Source of the DNA: Actinomycetes bacterium
GTDB lineage: Bacteria; Actinomycetota; Acidimicrobiia; Acidimicrobiales; Ilumatobacteraceae
Assembly: GCA_014190235.1 (NCBI GenBank)
Contig: BJGC01000009.1
Location: 1 to 64,000, forward strand
Reading direction: 5' to 3'
DNA: 64,000 bases
The position numbers were made by a program, and so were the translations under genes. Under the pieces are notes generated by a model. The model did not search any database. It was not told where the DNA came from and saw only the letters and a list, made by a program, of their open reading frames with translations. Shown here piece by piece: positions 43,614 through 55,038 of the stretch (its first letter is position 1; every line of letters begins with the position of its first letter).

Positions 43614-44713
43614 CCAACAACTGTCGTCGTAGTGATTGCGACAACAGGAATCGTAGTAGTAGATGGTCTTACTGGAGGTCGCACAATTGTCGTTGACGTT
43701 GTAGATGTGCTAGTTGTTGTGGAGGTACTTGACGTAGACGACGTTGTTGTCGTGTATTCAGGCCATGGACGATTGAAATACGGTGTCGGAGATCCGTAGG
43801 CTTCGGGCTCTTTGATGCCATCAAAGACAAAAACTCTGTCGCTGTATTGCACCATCGCCGGAAAATATTCAGAGATAAAAATAGGGATACGAATACACCC
43901 ATGTGACGCTGGATATTTTGGCACTTGCATCGCACCGTGAATTGCAATGCCGTAGTTGAAATACACGGGATTCCACATTGTTCCGAGTTGACTCTCACGC
44001 AGACCACTTTTACGCATATAAAAGGCATAGACACCGCCTGGGGTGATTGATTTACCGCAAGCGCCATCAGTTATCCGCCCGACTCCTGTGTTTCCTTCTT
44101 CGCCCGGATCAATAACGACTTCTTCACACCAATCAAGATTAGATCCAGATGAAATATGAGTAATTAGTATCGGCGCATCATTCTTGAAGACCACCATTGC
44201 TTGTTCTGGTAAATAAATCTCAACATGTGTTGGTGATGACTCAGTTCTGCGCGGAGTGATCACAACCGACCCACGCATTGTGTCCCACAATATGGGCGTG
44301 ACAAAGTCAGTAATCGTGTCACGAGTCATCTTCATAACAAGTGCCTGAAACGCCCAGATAGCCGTAATGGTGTCACCTCCATATACGCCGTCAATAGGAC
44401 CTGGATCGAAATGCAAATCCTTGAGTCTCTGTTGCACTCGACGTACATCTTCACCACGCATTCCCTTTTTTAGAGTGCGTGTGAGCACAGCATTGGTGAT
44501 GTCGAGCCCCGACACAGTGGTCGATGTTGCAGGCAATGTTGTGGTTGCAATCGGAGTCTCAGATTGGCGCGAGACCGTGACGATTCCGATCACTATTCCC
44601 AAGATCGCCAAAGTCACGAGAGAAGAGCGCCATTGCGCCCACCACGACACGTGTACGGCAGGGGTCAATGAGTCCTGGTCGTGTGGGGGGAAAGCATCAT
44701 TTGGCGAGTTCAC
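43610..44713 (-). CDS. L,D-transpeptidase (YkuD) with peptidoglycan-binding domain
   Basis: A 367-residue cell-wall cross-linking enzyme. One TM helix at about 30-50; a PG_binding_1 domain at about 85-150 (RRVQQRLKDLHFDPG); the YkuD domain at about 160-310 with HGAMQVPKYPASHGCIRIP, including the catalytic Cys and His. The C-terminal 50 residues are nearly all Thr/Ser. GTG start; TAGCGT is 9 nt upstream. It forms 3-3 cross-links in peptidoglycan. Confidence 0.92.
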   Translation of the reverse strand: MNSPNDAFPPHDQDSLTPAVHVSWWAQWRSSLVTLAILGIVIGIVTVSRQSETPIATTTLPATSTTVSGLDITNAVLTRTLKKGMRGEDVRRVQQRLKDLHFDPGPIDGVYGGDTITAIWAFQALVMKMTRDTITDFVTPILWDTMRGSVVITPRRTESSPTHVEIYLPEQAMVVFKNDAPILITHISSGSNLDWCEEVVIDPGEEGNTGVGRITDGACGKSITPGGVYAFYMRKSGLRESQLGTMWNPVYFNYGIAIHGAMQVPKYPASHGCIRIPIFISEYFPAMVQYSDRVFVFDGIKEPEAYGSPTPYFNRPWPEYTTTTSSTSSTSTTTSTSTTSTTIVRPPVRPSTTTIPVVAITTTTVVG

Positions 44714-44758
44714 AGCACTGAAACGCTACCAACGAGAGCGCCTTCAGACTGAGCGCAC

Positions 44759-45502
44759 TTACTGAACAGGCGAAATATTACGGATCTCCTTGCGCAAAGT
44801 TCGGGCTTCTTTAAGAATCTTTCGAATGACCGCAGGTGAACTGAGCGTGGATACTCCCCTCGTGCGCGGAAAATAATCGACCCCAAATTGCACCACGGTG
44901 AATCCCAATTTTTGAGCTCGAACAACAAGTTCGGCATCGATAAAGGAGCCTTCGCTTTTGAGTTCGATGTGTTCAAAAATGCGCGTTCGACATAACTTGA
45001 ATGCGAAATTGATATCTCTCATTCGGGTACCAAATAGCACGCGGACCAACATGTTGTACAAAGCAGAGTACACCGTACGCACGTATCCTTCGCCGGTGCG
45101 ATCAAACCGATACGCACTCACCACGTCTGCATCGTAATACCGCAACAGTCGCACAGCCTTGTGAACATCGTGCATGTCAAACGGAAGATCGGCATCGGTA
45201 TACAACACAAGATCACCGGTGGCTGCTGCATAACCAGACTTCATTGATCCGCCCAATTTTCTGTTCTGAGCATGGTGCACAACTCGAACACGGGGATCCG
45301 CAGCGGCGGCGGCATCGGCGAGTTCTCCGGTGCGATCTGTTGATGCATCATTGACAATGATGAGTTCGTAGTCGGCGATATCACCCTGCTCAATCAGTTC
45401 TTCACACTCTTCACGAGCGGCATCAAGAGCCCGAACGAGATAATCCTGTTCGTTCCACATTGGGAAAAACACCGACAACTTAGAAAATTTTGCGTGGTCC
45501 AC
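44759..45502 (-). CDS. Dolichol-phosphate-mannose-synthase-like GT2
   Basis: A glycosyltransferase of 247 residues. LSVFFPMWNEQDYL, IIVNDASTDRTGEL and LYTDADLPF (DxD metal site) and FKLCRTRIFEH are typical of DPMS/ArnC-type GT2 enzymes that load a sugar on a polyprenyl phosphate. A longer frame starts with TTG at 45529; the GTG at 45502 is preferred because TAATGT (45510-45515) ends 7 nt upstream. No long TM extension. Confidence 0.85.
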   Translation of the reverse strand: MDHAKFSKLSVFFPMWNEQDYLVRALDAAREECEELIEQGDIADYELIIVNDASTDRTGELADAAAAADPRVRVVHHAQNRKLGGSMKSGYAAATGDLVLYTDADLPFDMHDVHKAVRLLRYYDADVVSAYRFDRTGEGYVRTVYSALYNMLVRVLFGTRMRDINFAFKLCRTRIFEHIELKSEGSFIDAELVVRAQKLGFTVVQFGVDYFPRTRGVSTLSSPAVIRKILKEARTLRKEIRNISPVQ

Positions 45503-45551
45503 GAACAAGACATTAGTAGTGATCTGCAAATTATGCTGTACGGTTTGAGTC

Positions 45552-45953
45552 GTGAATCAGACAGCTAAAGACTCTCGCCGGATCCTCGCATCGGGGTGGG
45601 CCGTAGTCGGAACCGCCACCTGGGTCGCCACTCTGTTCGCCGTGGTCGCAATTGCTATTTCATCTCGAACAATTAGTCGACCGCCATGGTGGCTTGGTCC
45701 AAGCACCGATCCTGCAACACCATTTGCTCTCATCATCTTGGCGATCGTTATTACTTTCACCGCCGTGACGTATCTTGGCTCGTACTCCGTTGCCCCGTGG
45801 ATAGGTGTGTTCTCCAGTGGGTTCTTGGGGATCTATGCCATCGTCGATCTTGGCTCCACCATTGGAGTCGCCGTCGCTCAAATCGTCGTTGCCGTCGCCG
45901 CCCTCGCGGGCTCTCTTGCCACCTTCGCTGGACTTCATCGGGTAACCCCGTAA
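45552..45953 (+). CDS. Small four-helix membrane protein, hypothetical
   Basis: A 133-residue protein with four predicted TM segments (about 16-36, 55-72, 78-100, 105-125). No motif is recognised. The GTG start follows TACGGT by 7 nt. It diverges from the GT2 gene and lies 42 bp before argG. Confidence 0.68.
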   Translation: MNQTAKDSRRILASGWAVVGTATWVATLFAVVAIAISSRTISRPPWWLGPSTDPATPFALIILAIVITFTAVTYLGSYSVAPWIGVFSSGFLGIYAIVDLGSTIGVAVAQIVVAVAALAGSLATFAGLHRVTP

Positions 45954-45968
45954 TAGACCACCGTCTGA

Positions 45969-48412
<2,444 letters not shown>

Positions 48413-48478
48413 TGCCTATACACCGTAGTAGTGGTGCCTTGCGATTGCTCGCACAGATAAAGCAATTGTCAACCGTTG

Positions 48479-48562
48479 TGCCCGGAGTGGGAATTGAACC
48501 CACAAGAAGTTGCCTTCCGGGGGGTTTAAGCCCCCTGCGTCTGCCAGTTCCGCCATCCGGGC
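48479..48562 (-). tRNA. tRNA-Leu (anticodon UAA)
   Basis: Read on the minus strand the acceptor GCCCGGA pairs with TCCGGGC, the anticodon loop is CTTAAAC (anticodon TAA) on a GGGGG/CCCCC stem, a long variable arm GAAG-GCAA-CTTC identifies a class II tRNA, and the T-arm GTGGG/CCCAC is perfect. CCA is not encoded. It decodes UUA. Confidence 0.96.
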
Positions 48563-48577
48563 AAAGAACATGAAGTG

Positions 48578-48943
48578 TCAGGCTACGCGCGAGACAGTGC
48601 GCTCACCTACATCGCCAGCCTGAGAAGTTGTCTGGGTCTGAACGGTAAAACTGAGCATGACACGCCACAGCTCGGCGCGAAGTCGGTCTGCCTCAGGGGC
48701 GATAAGTGCATTCAGCACAATGACACCCTCGATCATGTCGGCGATAGACGCCGTAAAGGGCCTACCAGCAACCCGCACCGCCACAATGCCACCCGTGCCA
48801 TCTGTTGTGCGTCGAATTGCACGGTCAAGCCCGATGGTGCGTGGAGGACTGCGAAAGCCCGGCGCGACCAAGCCCTGAGATGCAAGATGCTGTGACAACA
48901 CTCGTGCTGCTGAAGCAAATTTGGCTGTTAGCGGCGTTGTCAT
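48578..48943 (-). CDS. Hypothetical protein
   Basis: A 121-residue protein of unknown function, helical in the second half with Arg-rich segments (RRTTDGTGGIVAVRVAGRP, then DMIEGVIVLNAL). No domain recognised. A TATGGT hexamer is only 3 nt upstream of the ATG, so the start is uncertain; the frame is open and coding-like. Confidence 0.55.
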   Translation of the reverse strand: MTTPLTAKFASAARVLSQHLASQGLVAPGFRSPPRTIGLDRAIRRTTDGTGGIVAVRVAGRPFTASIADMIEGVIVLNALIAPEADRLRAELWRVMLSFTVQTQTTSQAGDVGERTVSRVA

Positions 48944-49025
48944 GTGACCATACTGTCAAAGGGGTGTGGCGCAGTCAGAGTTGCTGGCGTGGGCTCGTGC
49001 AACACATACCTCGTAGTCTGCGGAG

Positions 49026-49964
49026 ATGTCTGAGGACCCGCTTAATCCACTTCAGCAAGAGGTCATGGACTCGCTCAAAATCCCAGACGACTGGACGCCA
49101 CTTCCGGCGACGGTTGTGACTGACGTAGAAGCACAATTACTCGAAGAACTTGCAGATCTCTCGGATTGGTTTACTGCAGAACAACCGTTGCGAGTGAGTA
49201 AACATTTGCTGACAACTATTCACGGGTGTGAGGCGCATCACATGGCTCAACGCGCCGAAGCATTTTCTTGGAACATCAATACCGTTCGCGGAACCATGGT
49301 GCACAAAGCTGTCGAGTTATTGCTCAACTGGAAATCAGAACAACTCCCGAGTCATATTGTTGACGCGGCCATTGCTAGTGTCATCAATAATCCCCGTGAG
49401 AGTGCCTCTGACTTCGTTGCCAGTCTCTCCGAACCAGAACTCGCCGAGTTGCGTGGTGCTGTCGTCGGGTCGCTCACTAATTTTCTTGAATGTTTTCCGC
49501 CACTCAAACCACAATGGCGGCCAGTTGTCGAACACTCCGCTCGCTATGCCATTCATCACGATTCCATCGTGTTTACTGCACGCATGGACCTCGTCATTGG
49601 CCTTCCTGGGCGCAAAGTCATCATCGATCTCAAGACTGGGCGTATAACTGCGACACACCGTGATGATTTACGTTTTTATGCACTCTTGGACACACTTCGT
49701 TCGCGTCAACCACCAAGACGTTTGGCCACATACTCGCTTGATGCTGCGCGTCTTGACACTGAAGACGTTTCAGAAGGTGCACTACAGGCCGCAGTACGTC
49801 GCACATCACACGGCGTGCGCGCAATGGCAGAACTTGTCACAAAAAAACGAGAACCATTAAAGCGCACCGGAATGCAATGTAAGTGGTGTCCGTTATTGGA
49901 CACCTGTGAAGAGGGCGCTCAGTTTGTTCGGCAACTCAGTGGTATTGACGATGACGATCTGTAA
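49026..49964 (+). CDS. RecB-family PD-(D/E)XK nuclease
   Basis: A 312-residue nuclease. The catalytic core shows RGTMVHKAVELLL (His motif), ARMDLVIGLPG and IIDLKTGR (Asp, Lys of the PD-(D/E)XK site), followed by four Cys (HGCEAHH early and CKWCPLLDTC near the C-terminus) that would bind an Fe-S cluster as in AddB/Cas4-type nucleases. TAGTCT ends 6 nt before the ATG. Probably in DNA repair; no Cas genes nearby. Confidence 0.9.
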   Translation: MSEDPLNPLQQEVMDSLKIPDDWTPLPATVVTDVEAQLLEELADLSDWFTAEQPLRVSKHLLTTIHGCEAHHMAQRAEAFSWNINTVRGTMVHKAVELLLNWKSEQLPSHIVDAAIASVINNPRESASDFVASLSEPELAELRGAVVGSLTNFLECFPPLKPQWRPVVEHSARYAIHHDSIVFTARMDLVIGLPGRKVIIDLKTGRITATHRDDLRFYALLDTLRSRQPPRRLATYSLDAARLDTEDVSEGALQAAVRRTSHGVRAMAELVTKKREPLKRTGMQCKWCPLLDTCEEGAQFVRQLSGIDDDDL

Positions 49965-49971
49965 CAAAACA

Positions 49972-50598
49972 TCACTTGTTGTGCGGAGTCATCATTGCAA
50001 GCGGTACACCAATTCCTGCTGCACTGCGAATAGTTGAAATAAATCTTCCTTTTTGTGTTGCAGGCTTTGGTCGTGAAGCAAGGTCCCCCAGATCAGCAGC
50101 CAGTCCGTAAAGATCCTCGATACTTATTGCGATACCCCATAGTTGGGCCGTCTCTGAAGAAATATGTGGACCAGACACAACCTCAATGATTGTGTTTTCA
50201 AGACGGTGAAATGCTTGCATGACTCCGTTGCCAGCATCACGCACGCGGCGCACCTGGGCCCCACACGCATCTTCAATTGCCTTACTCGTGCGTTCAATGT
50301 CTGATGTATTCACAACTATGTGATCAAGCAATACGACTTCGGTGTCGCCAATCGCTGACCGCAATGGTGACTGTGGCGCTTGTGCGACGAAAGTGGTAGC
50401 GATGCCATCGATACTGCCTTGAGTTGTTGGCGTATCGGGATCATCAAGCGCAATTGTCCAACTGTGGATTCCGGGCGCGCCGTTATTGCAACGGATCTTT
50501 ACATTCGAAAGTGCGAATGATTCCTGCTCAGTGTCAATACCGAGGTTCTGCCACGGTTGCGTGGTTCCGCCAATAACGAGTTCGACGAGACGAGCCAC
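49972..50598 (-). CDS. Glyoxalase/VOC-family protein
   Basis: A 208-residue protein with a VOC domain in the second half: VVLLDHIVVNTSDIERT and AFHRLENTIIEVVSGP give the paired metal ligands His and Glu expected for the fold. The N-terminal half is a likely degenerate copy. It starts with GTG, 21 bp after the bL37 stop. Substrate unknown. Confidence 0.8.
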   Translation of the reverse strand: MARLVELVIGGTTQPWQNLGIDTEQESFALSNVKIRCNNGAPGIHSWTIALDDPDTPTTQGSIDGIATTFVAQAPQSPLRSAIGDTEVVLLDHIVVNTSDIERTSKAIEDACGAQVRRVRDAGNGVMQAFHRLENTIIEVVSGPHISSETAQLWGIAISIEDLYGLAADLGDLASRPKPATQKGRFISTIRSAAGIGVPLAMMTPHNK

Positions 50599-50619
50599 GA
50601 CGAACAGAGGGTCTATCGA

Positions 50620-50706
50620 CTAGCCGCGACCCATGTTTGGTCGTTTGCCATGATTTGCTTTGGAACGACGCATGCGCGCCTTTTTCTTCTTCGTCTTCTT
50701 CGACAT
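50620..50706 (-). CDS. bL37: Ribosomal protein bL37
   Basis: A 28-residue basic ORF too short for usual callers, reading MSKKTKKKKARMRRSKAN then HGKRPN. It matches the small bL37 protein seen on the mycobacterial large ribosomal subunit (basic N-terminus plus SKANHGKRPN as I recall). TAGCCT lies 9 nt upstream of the ATG. It precedes the VOC gene by 21 bp. Confidence 0.85.
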   Translation of the reverse strand: MSKKTKKKKARMRRSKANHGKRPNMGRG

Positions 50707-50775
50707 AAGTCCCTGAGGCTATCGGCTGAGATCGCCTTTCGCCCAAGGCGCAGAAGGCTTTGTCAATCCTGACCC

Positions 50776-51708
50776 CTAGCCCAGCCTCCAGCGGGCTCGG
50801 TTGTCCTTGTAGCGAACGCCCCTGGTGCTTAACCGTGAGCACGTATAGGAGCGGCCATTTTTGATGCCGCGTAAACCTGCTGGGGAACAAAAGTCTCCAA
50901 CTTTGACCACCACCAGAGGGGTGTTTCGAATTTTTAGCGTTGTTGTGGTCGGGGCCACTGTGGATGTTGTGGTTGTAGAAGTTGTGGTTGTTGGAGTCGT
51001 CACGATGAAGCCCATGATCCCCCCGGGAGCAACTGGCCATGCCGCAACACGCAGACCCGCACATGATGCTGCCAACAAATTGCGCACCCGACCAGCCTCG
51101 CTTTGATCCATGCTCAAACCCCATCGAGCCTTAATCGAAATCCAATCCCCGAGATACGTGCAGAGATACGAGTCGAGTGGCGGCAACCAATTGGATGGGT
51201 CTTTGTCTCCCTTGGATTGGTTCACATTATCCGTGACTGCTAACAGCGTGCGTGAGTCAGATGTGTCGTTGGCGTACAACTGACGTTGCGCAGTCGTCCA
51301 GTTCCATGCTCCACTGTCCCAGGTTTCTTTTAATGCAACGACATGATCAATGTCGAGGTCGAGTGGATCAGTCCATTTCCCGCCGTCATATGGCGACACC
51401 CAGTCACCCTCGATGACTTTGCATTTATACGGATCTACTTGGGGCAACGAAACGCTGTCACGTTTGAGAACTTGCTGCCGTGAGTCACATCTGTCACCAT
51501 CAATATCTTTCCAGTGCGGAAATAGATCGCGGTCGTATCCATTTGGATATTCATTTTGCACAGCAATAGCCCGTACTACATCGATTGCATCAAATGCGTT
51601 GTTGGCCTGCACGCTTGTGCCTGCCGAAGCACAGACAATTATCCCAGCAAGAGGAAGAATCAATAGTGCGACTCGTCCCGAAAATCCCGAGAATTTACTC
51701 ACGTTCAT
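50776..51708 (-). CDS. Secreted HNH nuclease of the DUF1524 family
   Basis: A 310-residue exported protein: signal peptide at 10-35; nuclease domain at about 40-215 with DIDHVVALKETWDSG and NQSKGDKDPSNWLPP, the His-Asn-metal core of DUF1524/HNH enzymes. A Thr-rich linker at about 235-258 leads to a C-terminal basic domain with two Cys. It likely degrades extracellular nucleic acid for nutrients or acts on neighbours. Confidence 0.88.
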   Translation of the reverse strand: MNVSKFSGFSGRVALLILPLAGIIVCASAGTSVQANNAFDAIDVVRAIAVQNEYPNGYDRDLFPHWKDIDGDRCDSRQQVLKRDSVSLPQVDPYKCKVIEGDWVSPYDGGKWTDPLDLDIDHVVALKETWDSGAWNWTTAQRQLYANDTSDSRTLLAVTDNVNQSKGDKDPSNWLPPLDSYLCTYLGDWISIKARWGLSMDQSEAGRVRNLLAASCAGLRVAAWPVAPGGIMGFIVTTPTTTTSTTTTSTVAPTTTTLKIRNTPLVVVKVGDFCSPAGLRGIKNGRSYTCSRLSTRGVRYKDNRARWRLG

Positions 51709-51718
51709 GACCTTATCG

Positions 51719-52237
51719 CTATTTTTGTGTTGACCCGTTCGTGGGGTCCATCAGTTTTTCGTGAGAGGAATCCCATCCGGTGTGACCGCCCCAGCGTGGA
51801 CCTCGCTCTAATGATAAATCGTTGATCCCAGTTACAGCCTCGTTGCAGTGCTGACACACCATCACTGGAACAAAGTCCTCTCCACAGTTGCCGTGAGTCA
51901 AGGAGACTGCTTGTCCATCATCCATGAGCCATTTGTCTCCCCATTTTTTGATCATGCTCATCATCGCAAAAAGATCTTCACCTTTTTCAGTGAGATGGTA
52001 TTCAAAGCGTTCTGGTTTTTGGTTATAGACAATTTTTTCGAGCACGTCTGCCTCAATCAGTGTGGACAGCCTGTCGGTCAAAATATTTCGCGCTATACGA
52101 AGGTCAGATTGCAAACCTTCAAACCTGGTCACCCCCATGAAGACCGCACGAATGATCAAAAGATTCCAGAACTCGCCAACAACATCGATGGCCTTTGCCG
52201 AGGCGCTGTTGAGATGAGCCACGCTCGTACGTTTCAT
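51719..52237 (-). CDS. HxlR-family winged-helix regulator
   Basis: A 172-residue regulator. The HxlR winged-helix core (EFWNLLIIRAVFMGVTRFEGLQ, then NILTDRLSTLIEADVL) precedes a C-terminal zinc-ribbon-like tail (VCQHCNEAV). TAGGGT ends 8 nt before the ATG at 52237. Its targets are unknown; HxlR proteins often sense quinones or aldehydes. Confidence 0.82.
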   Translation of the reverse strand: MKRTSVAHLNSASAKAIDVVGEFWNLLIIRAVFMGVTRFEGLQSDLRIARNILTDRLSTLIEADVLEKIVYNQKPERFEYHLTEKGEDLFAMMSMIKKWGDKWLMDDGQAVSLTHGNCGEDFVPVMVCQHCNEAVTGINDLSLERGPRWGGHTGWDSSHEKLMDPTNGSTQK

Positions 52238-52284
52238 TCCTGGCAACCCTATTGCATTTGATTCACGGGGGGTGACCGCTCGCT

Positions 52285-52572
52285 CTACTGAATTCTTGTT
52301 GAGTCAAGCAATCGCTGGGGAGGCGCCCCCATTTCGGCATCAATCTCAACAAAAATACATTCCCCTGGGCACATCTCCGCCGCCTGCACCACGGCGTTCA
52401 TGAGATTCCATGGCACCTCTGCCAACGACCCAGAGCCGCCGGGATCATTGAGACTTTTCCCGACATTGGCTACATATGCAATCCCATCTTCGAGTTGCAC
52501 AAAGACATCGGGGCAATGGTCGACGCATAATCCATCTCCGGTGCAGAGATCTTGGTCAATCCACACGCGCAC
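52285..52572 (-). CDS. Single-cluster ferredoxin
   Basis: A 95-residue ferredoxin. LCTGDGLCVDHCPD gives Cys at 10, 16 and 20 (Cx5Cx3CP), and MCPGEC the fourth ligand. A residue where bacterial 4Fe ferredoxins have a Cys is Gly, so a [3Fe-4S] cluster, as in P450-reducing ferredoxins, is likely. TATCGT ends 7 nt before the GTG. No P450 is in this window. Confidence 0.88.
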   Translation of the reverse strand: MRVWIDQDLCTGDGLCVDHCPDVFVQLEDGIAYVANVGKSLNDPGGSGSLAEVPWNLMNAVVQAAEMCPGECIFVEIDAEMGAPPQRLLDSTRIQ

Positions 52573-52644
52573 GATTTCTACGATACTTGCGAAGACAAGA
52601 TTCTGTCACCTTGTGCGAGCAACTACAGGTCATAGCCTGCAGAT

Positions 52645-54666
52645 ATGACTACGCCTCCCGTTGCCCCTCGTCGGCCCCATCAGCATGCTCGTATCACGGG
52701 TGATATCAGCGATCCATATGCATGGCTCGTCAATAAAGATGACCCCGCAACGATTTCATATTTAGAAGTGGAGAATACATTTGCCGACAGGTGGTTTGCG
52801 CCACATCAGGCGACAGTCGATGCAATCTTTGCCGAAATCAAAGCCCGCACAAAAGAGGATGACTCTGCTCCCCCTGTACAAAAAGGAAAGTACTGGTACA
52901 CCACCAGAACTGTCGCCGGAAGCGCATACGCCATTCATTCACGAGGACTCACAAGAGACACCGCCGAAGCAATACTTTTGCTCGATGAAAACGTAGAAGC
53001 GGACGGGCACGACTATTTCTCATTGAATGCATTCGACATCAGCACGGATGAGAAATCGCTGGCGTGGTCAAGCGACACTGATGGTAGTGAACGCTATACG
53101 TTGCGCTTTCGCGACATTTCATCACAGACAGATCTTCCTGACGTCTTGACTGACACCACATGGGGCGGAACTGCTTGGTCAAGTGACTCCCAATATTTGT
53201 TTTATGTCACCCCTGACGAGGCAATGCGCCCACACCAGGTGTGGCGACATGCAATTGGCACGAATCAGTCGGCGGATGTTTTGGTATTTACAGAGCCAGA
53301 CGAAAGATTTTTTGTTGGCATAGAGTTGTCGCGTTCTGAGCAGTGGATCATCATCGAAAGTGCCAGCAAGACATCTAGCGAATCTTGGCTTATTGATGCA
53401 AGTGAACCGATATCAGAAATGCAACTTGTTGCCGAGCGTCAAGATGATGTGGAATACACAGTCGATCATTGGGGAGACAGTTTTGCCATAGTTACCAACC
53501 TTGATGCTCATGATTTTCAGGTCTGTACGGCCCCGACTAAAGAGCCTTCAGTGTGGACGACATTTATTTCACACACAACCGGAAATCGCATCGTGCATTT
53601 TGATTGTTTTGCTGATTTTGGAGTGATGCAACGCTGGGTAGACGGCCAGCAACAACTTTATATTGTGCAGCGCAACGGTGAAGTGAAAAATATCGTTGTT
53701 GCATCGGAGCCACACGAAGTTGAAATGGACTCTAACCCAGAGTTCAAGTGTTCAAGTGTTCGCATCAATATGCAGTCGCTTGTGACGCCACCAACAATTC
53801 TTGATTACACGGTGGCAGATTCCGGCATGGCTGTGCTCAAGTGCGTCGACGTTCCAGATGTGGATCTCCGTAACTACGTTGCCACTCGGTCTTGGGCTAT
53901 TGCCTCTGACGGCACTCGTATTCCCCTTGACATCGTGCGGCACCGAGACACGCCGGCCGATGGCACTGCTCCGGCATTGCTCTACGCATATGGGTCATAC
54001 GAGTTGTCAACGCCGCCGTGGTTTTCGACGGCGCGATTGTCGCTCCTTGATCGCGGATGGGTGTGGGCTCTCGCTCACCCTCGCGGCGGCGGCGAGATGG
54101 GCCGAGGGTGGTATTTAGACGGCAAACTCCTCAACAAGCGAAACACATTTACTGACACAATCGCATGCGCGCGTTCACTTGTTGCCACCAAGATCTGTGG
54201 TGAAAAAATTGTTCTACGTGGTGGTAGTGCCGGTGGATTACTCGTAGGTGCGTGTATCAACTTTGAACCGACGCTGTTTCATGCAGCCGTTGCCGAAGTT
54301 CCCTTCGTCGATGTTGTGTCTTCGATGAGTGACCCTGATTTGCCGCTGACAATTACTGAGTGGGAAGAATGGGGAGACCCGCGTGTTGAACCGTGGGCAA
54401 GTTACATGCTGTCGTATTCGCCGTATGACAATGTTCAGCCCGTCAAATATCCAGCGCTCTATGTCACTGCTGGGCTCAACGACCCGCGAGTGAGTTATCA
54501 CGAACCTGCAAAATGGGTGGCGCGACTGCGGCATGATTCACCAACAACGCTTGTCATTATGAAATGTGAAATGGGTGCAGGACACGGCGGTCCAACCGGT
54601 CGATATGAGCGCTGGCGTGACGAAGCGCGCACGCTGACTTTTGTTCTTGTTGCAACTAGCCAATGA
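52645..54666 (+). CDS. ptrB: Oligopeptidase B (S9A prolyl oligopeptidase family)
   Basis: A 673-residue serine peptidase. N-terminal beta-propeller to about 400, then the alpha/beta hydrolase domain: GGSAGGLLVGACIN (catalytic Ser), with DPRVSYHEPAKW and GAGHGGPTGR carrying the Asp and His. Cleaves after Arg/Lys in short peptides. TAGCCT ends 6 nt before the ATG. Confidence 0.93.
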   Translation: MTTPPVAPRRPHQHARITGDISDPYAWLVNKDDPATISYLEVENTFADRWFAPHQATVDAIFAEIKARTKEDDSAPPVQKGKYWYTTRTVAGSAYAIHSRGLTRDTAEAILLLDENVEADGHDYFSLNAFDISTDEKSLAWSSDTDGSERYTLRFRDISSQTDLPDVLTDTTWGGTAWSSDSQYLFYVTPDEAMRPHQVWRHAIGTNQSADVLVFTEPDERFFVGIELSRSEQWIIIESASKTSSESWLIDASEPISEMQLVAERQDDVEYTVDHWGDSFAIVTNLDAHDFQVCTAPTKEPSVWTTFISHTTGNRIVHFDCFADFGVMQRWVDGQQQLYIVQRNGEVKNIVVASEPHEVEMDSNPEFKCSSVRINMQSLVTPPTILDYTVADSGMAVLKCVDVPDVDLRNYVATRSWAIASDGTRIPLDIVRHRDTPADGTAPALLYAYGSYELSTPPWFSTARLSLLDRGWVWALAHPRGGGEMGRGWYLDGKLLNKRNTFTDTIACARSLVATKICGEKIVLRGGSAGGLLVGACINFEPTLFHAAVAEVPFVDVVSSMSDPDLPLTITEWEEWGDPRVEPWASYMLSYSPYDNVQPVKYPALYVTAGLNDPRVSYHEPAKWVARLRHDSPTTLVIMKCEMGAGHGGPTGRYERWRDEARTLTFVLVATSQ

Positions 54667-55030
54667 CTGCGGCAGCAGCCAATAAACCCATCAGAACAAT
54701 ATTTCGCCCTAGATCTTTTACCGATGGTGGACGACGCGCACGCGAACCAAAACAGGCGCATGGCTGTTGGCTTCCGCTACGAATACTGACGGCCAAAAAT
54801 ATTGTAAACACCATTAGCAATGCTGTTGAGATACCTAGCACCAGACTGGAGAGTCCAAAGGCGGTGAGCAAAATTCCAAGCACAAGTTCAAGAATTGGAA
54901 TTCCTGCAGCCAAAAAGCGTCTGACTCCCTGCGCACGCGCATCAGCAATCCATTGATCCCAACCCAAGATTTTTTGAGCACCTGCGACCGCGAATACTGC
55001 GCCAACGACCGCTGCGAATATTCTGCCCAT
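54656..55030 (-). CDS. MauE/DoxX-like membrane protein
   Basis: A 124-residue protein with four TM helices. LGWDQWIADAR follows the first and QPCACFGS, the CxCFG motif of MauE-type proteins involved in disulfide or redox handling, precedes the last. Overlaps the 3' end of ptrB by 11 bp convergently. Upstream gene is 8 bp away. Confidence 0.82.
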   Translation of the reverse strand: MGRIFAAVVGAVFAVAGAQKILGWDQWIADARAQGVRRFLAAGIPILELVLGILLTAFGLSSLVLGISTALLMVFTIFLAVSIRSGSQQPCACFGSRARRPPSVKDLGRNIVLMGLLAAAAVIG

Positions 55031-55038
55031 GAGCGCGC

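Noticed and set aside
49026-49964. Cas4-like nuclease suggesting CRISPR
   Set aside because: The Fe-S nuclease resembles RecB/AddB family proteins and there are no cas genes, spacers or direct repeats in the window.
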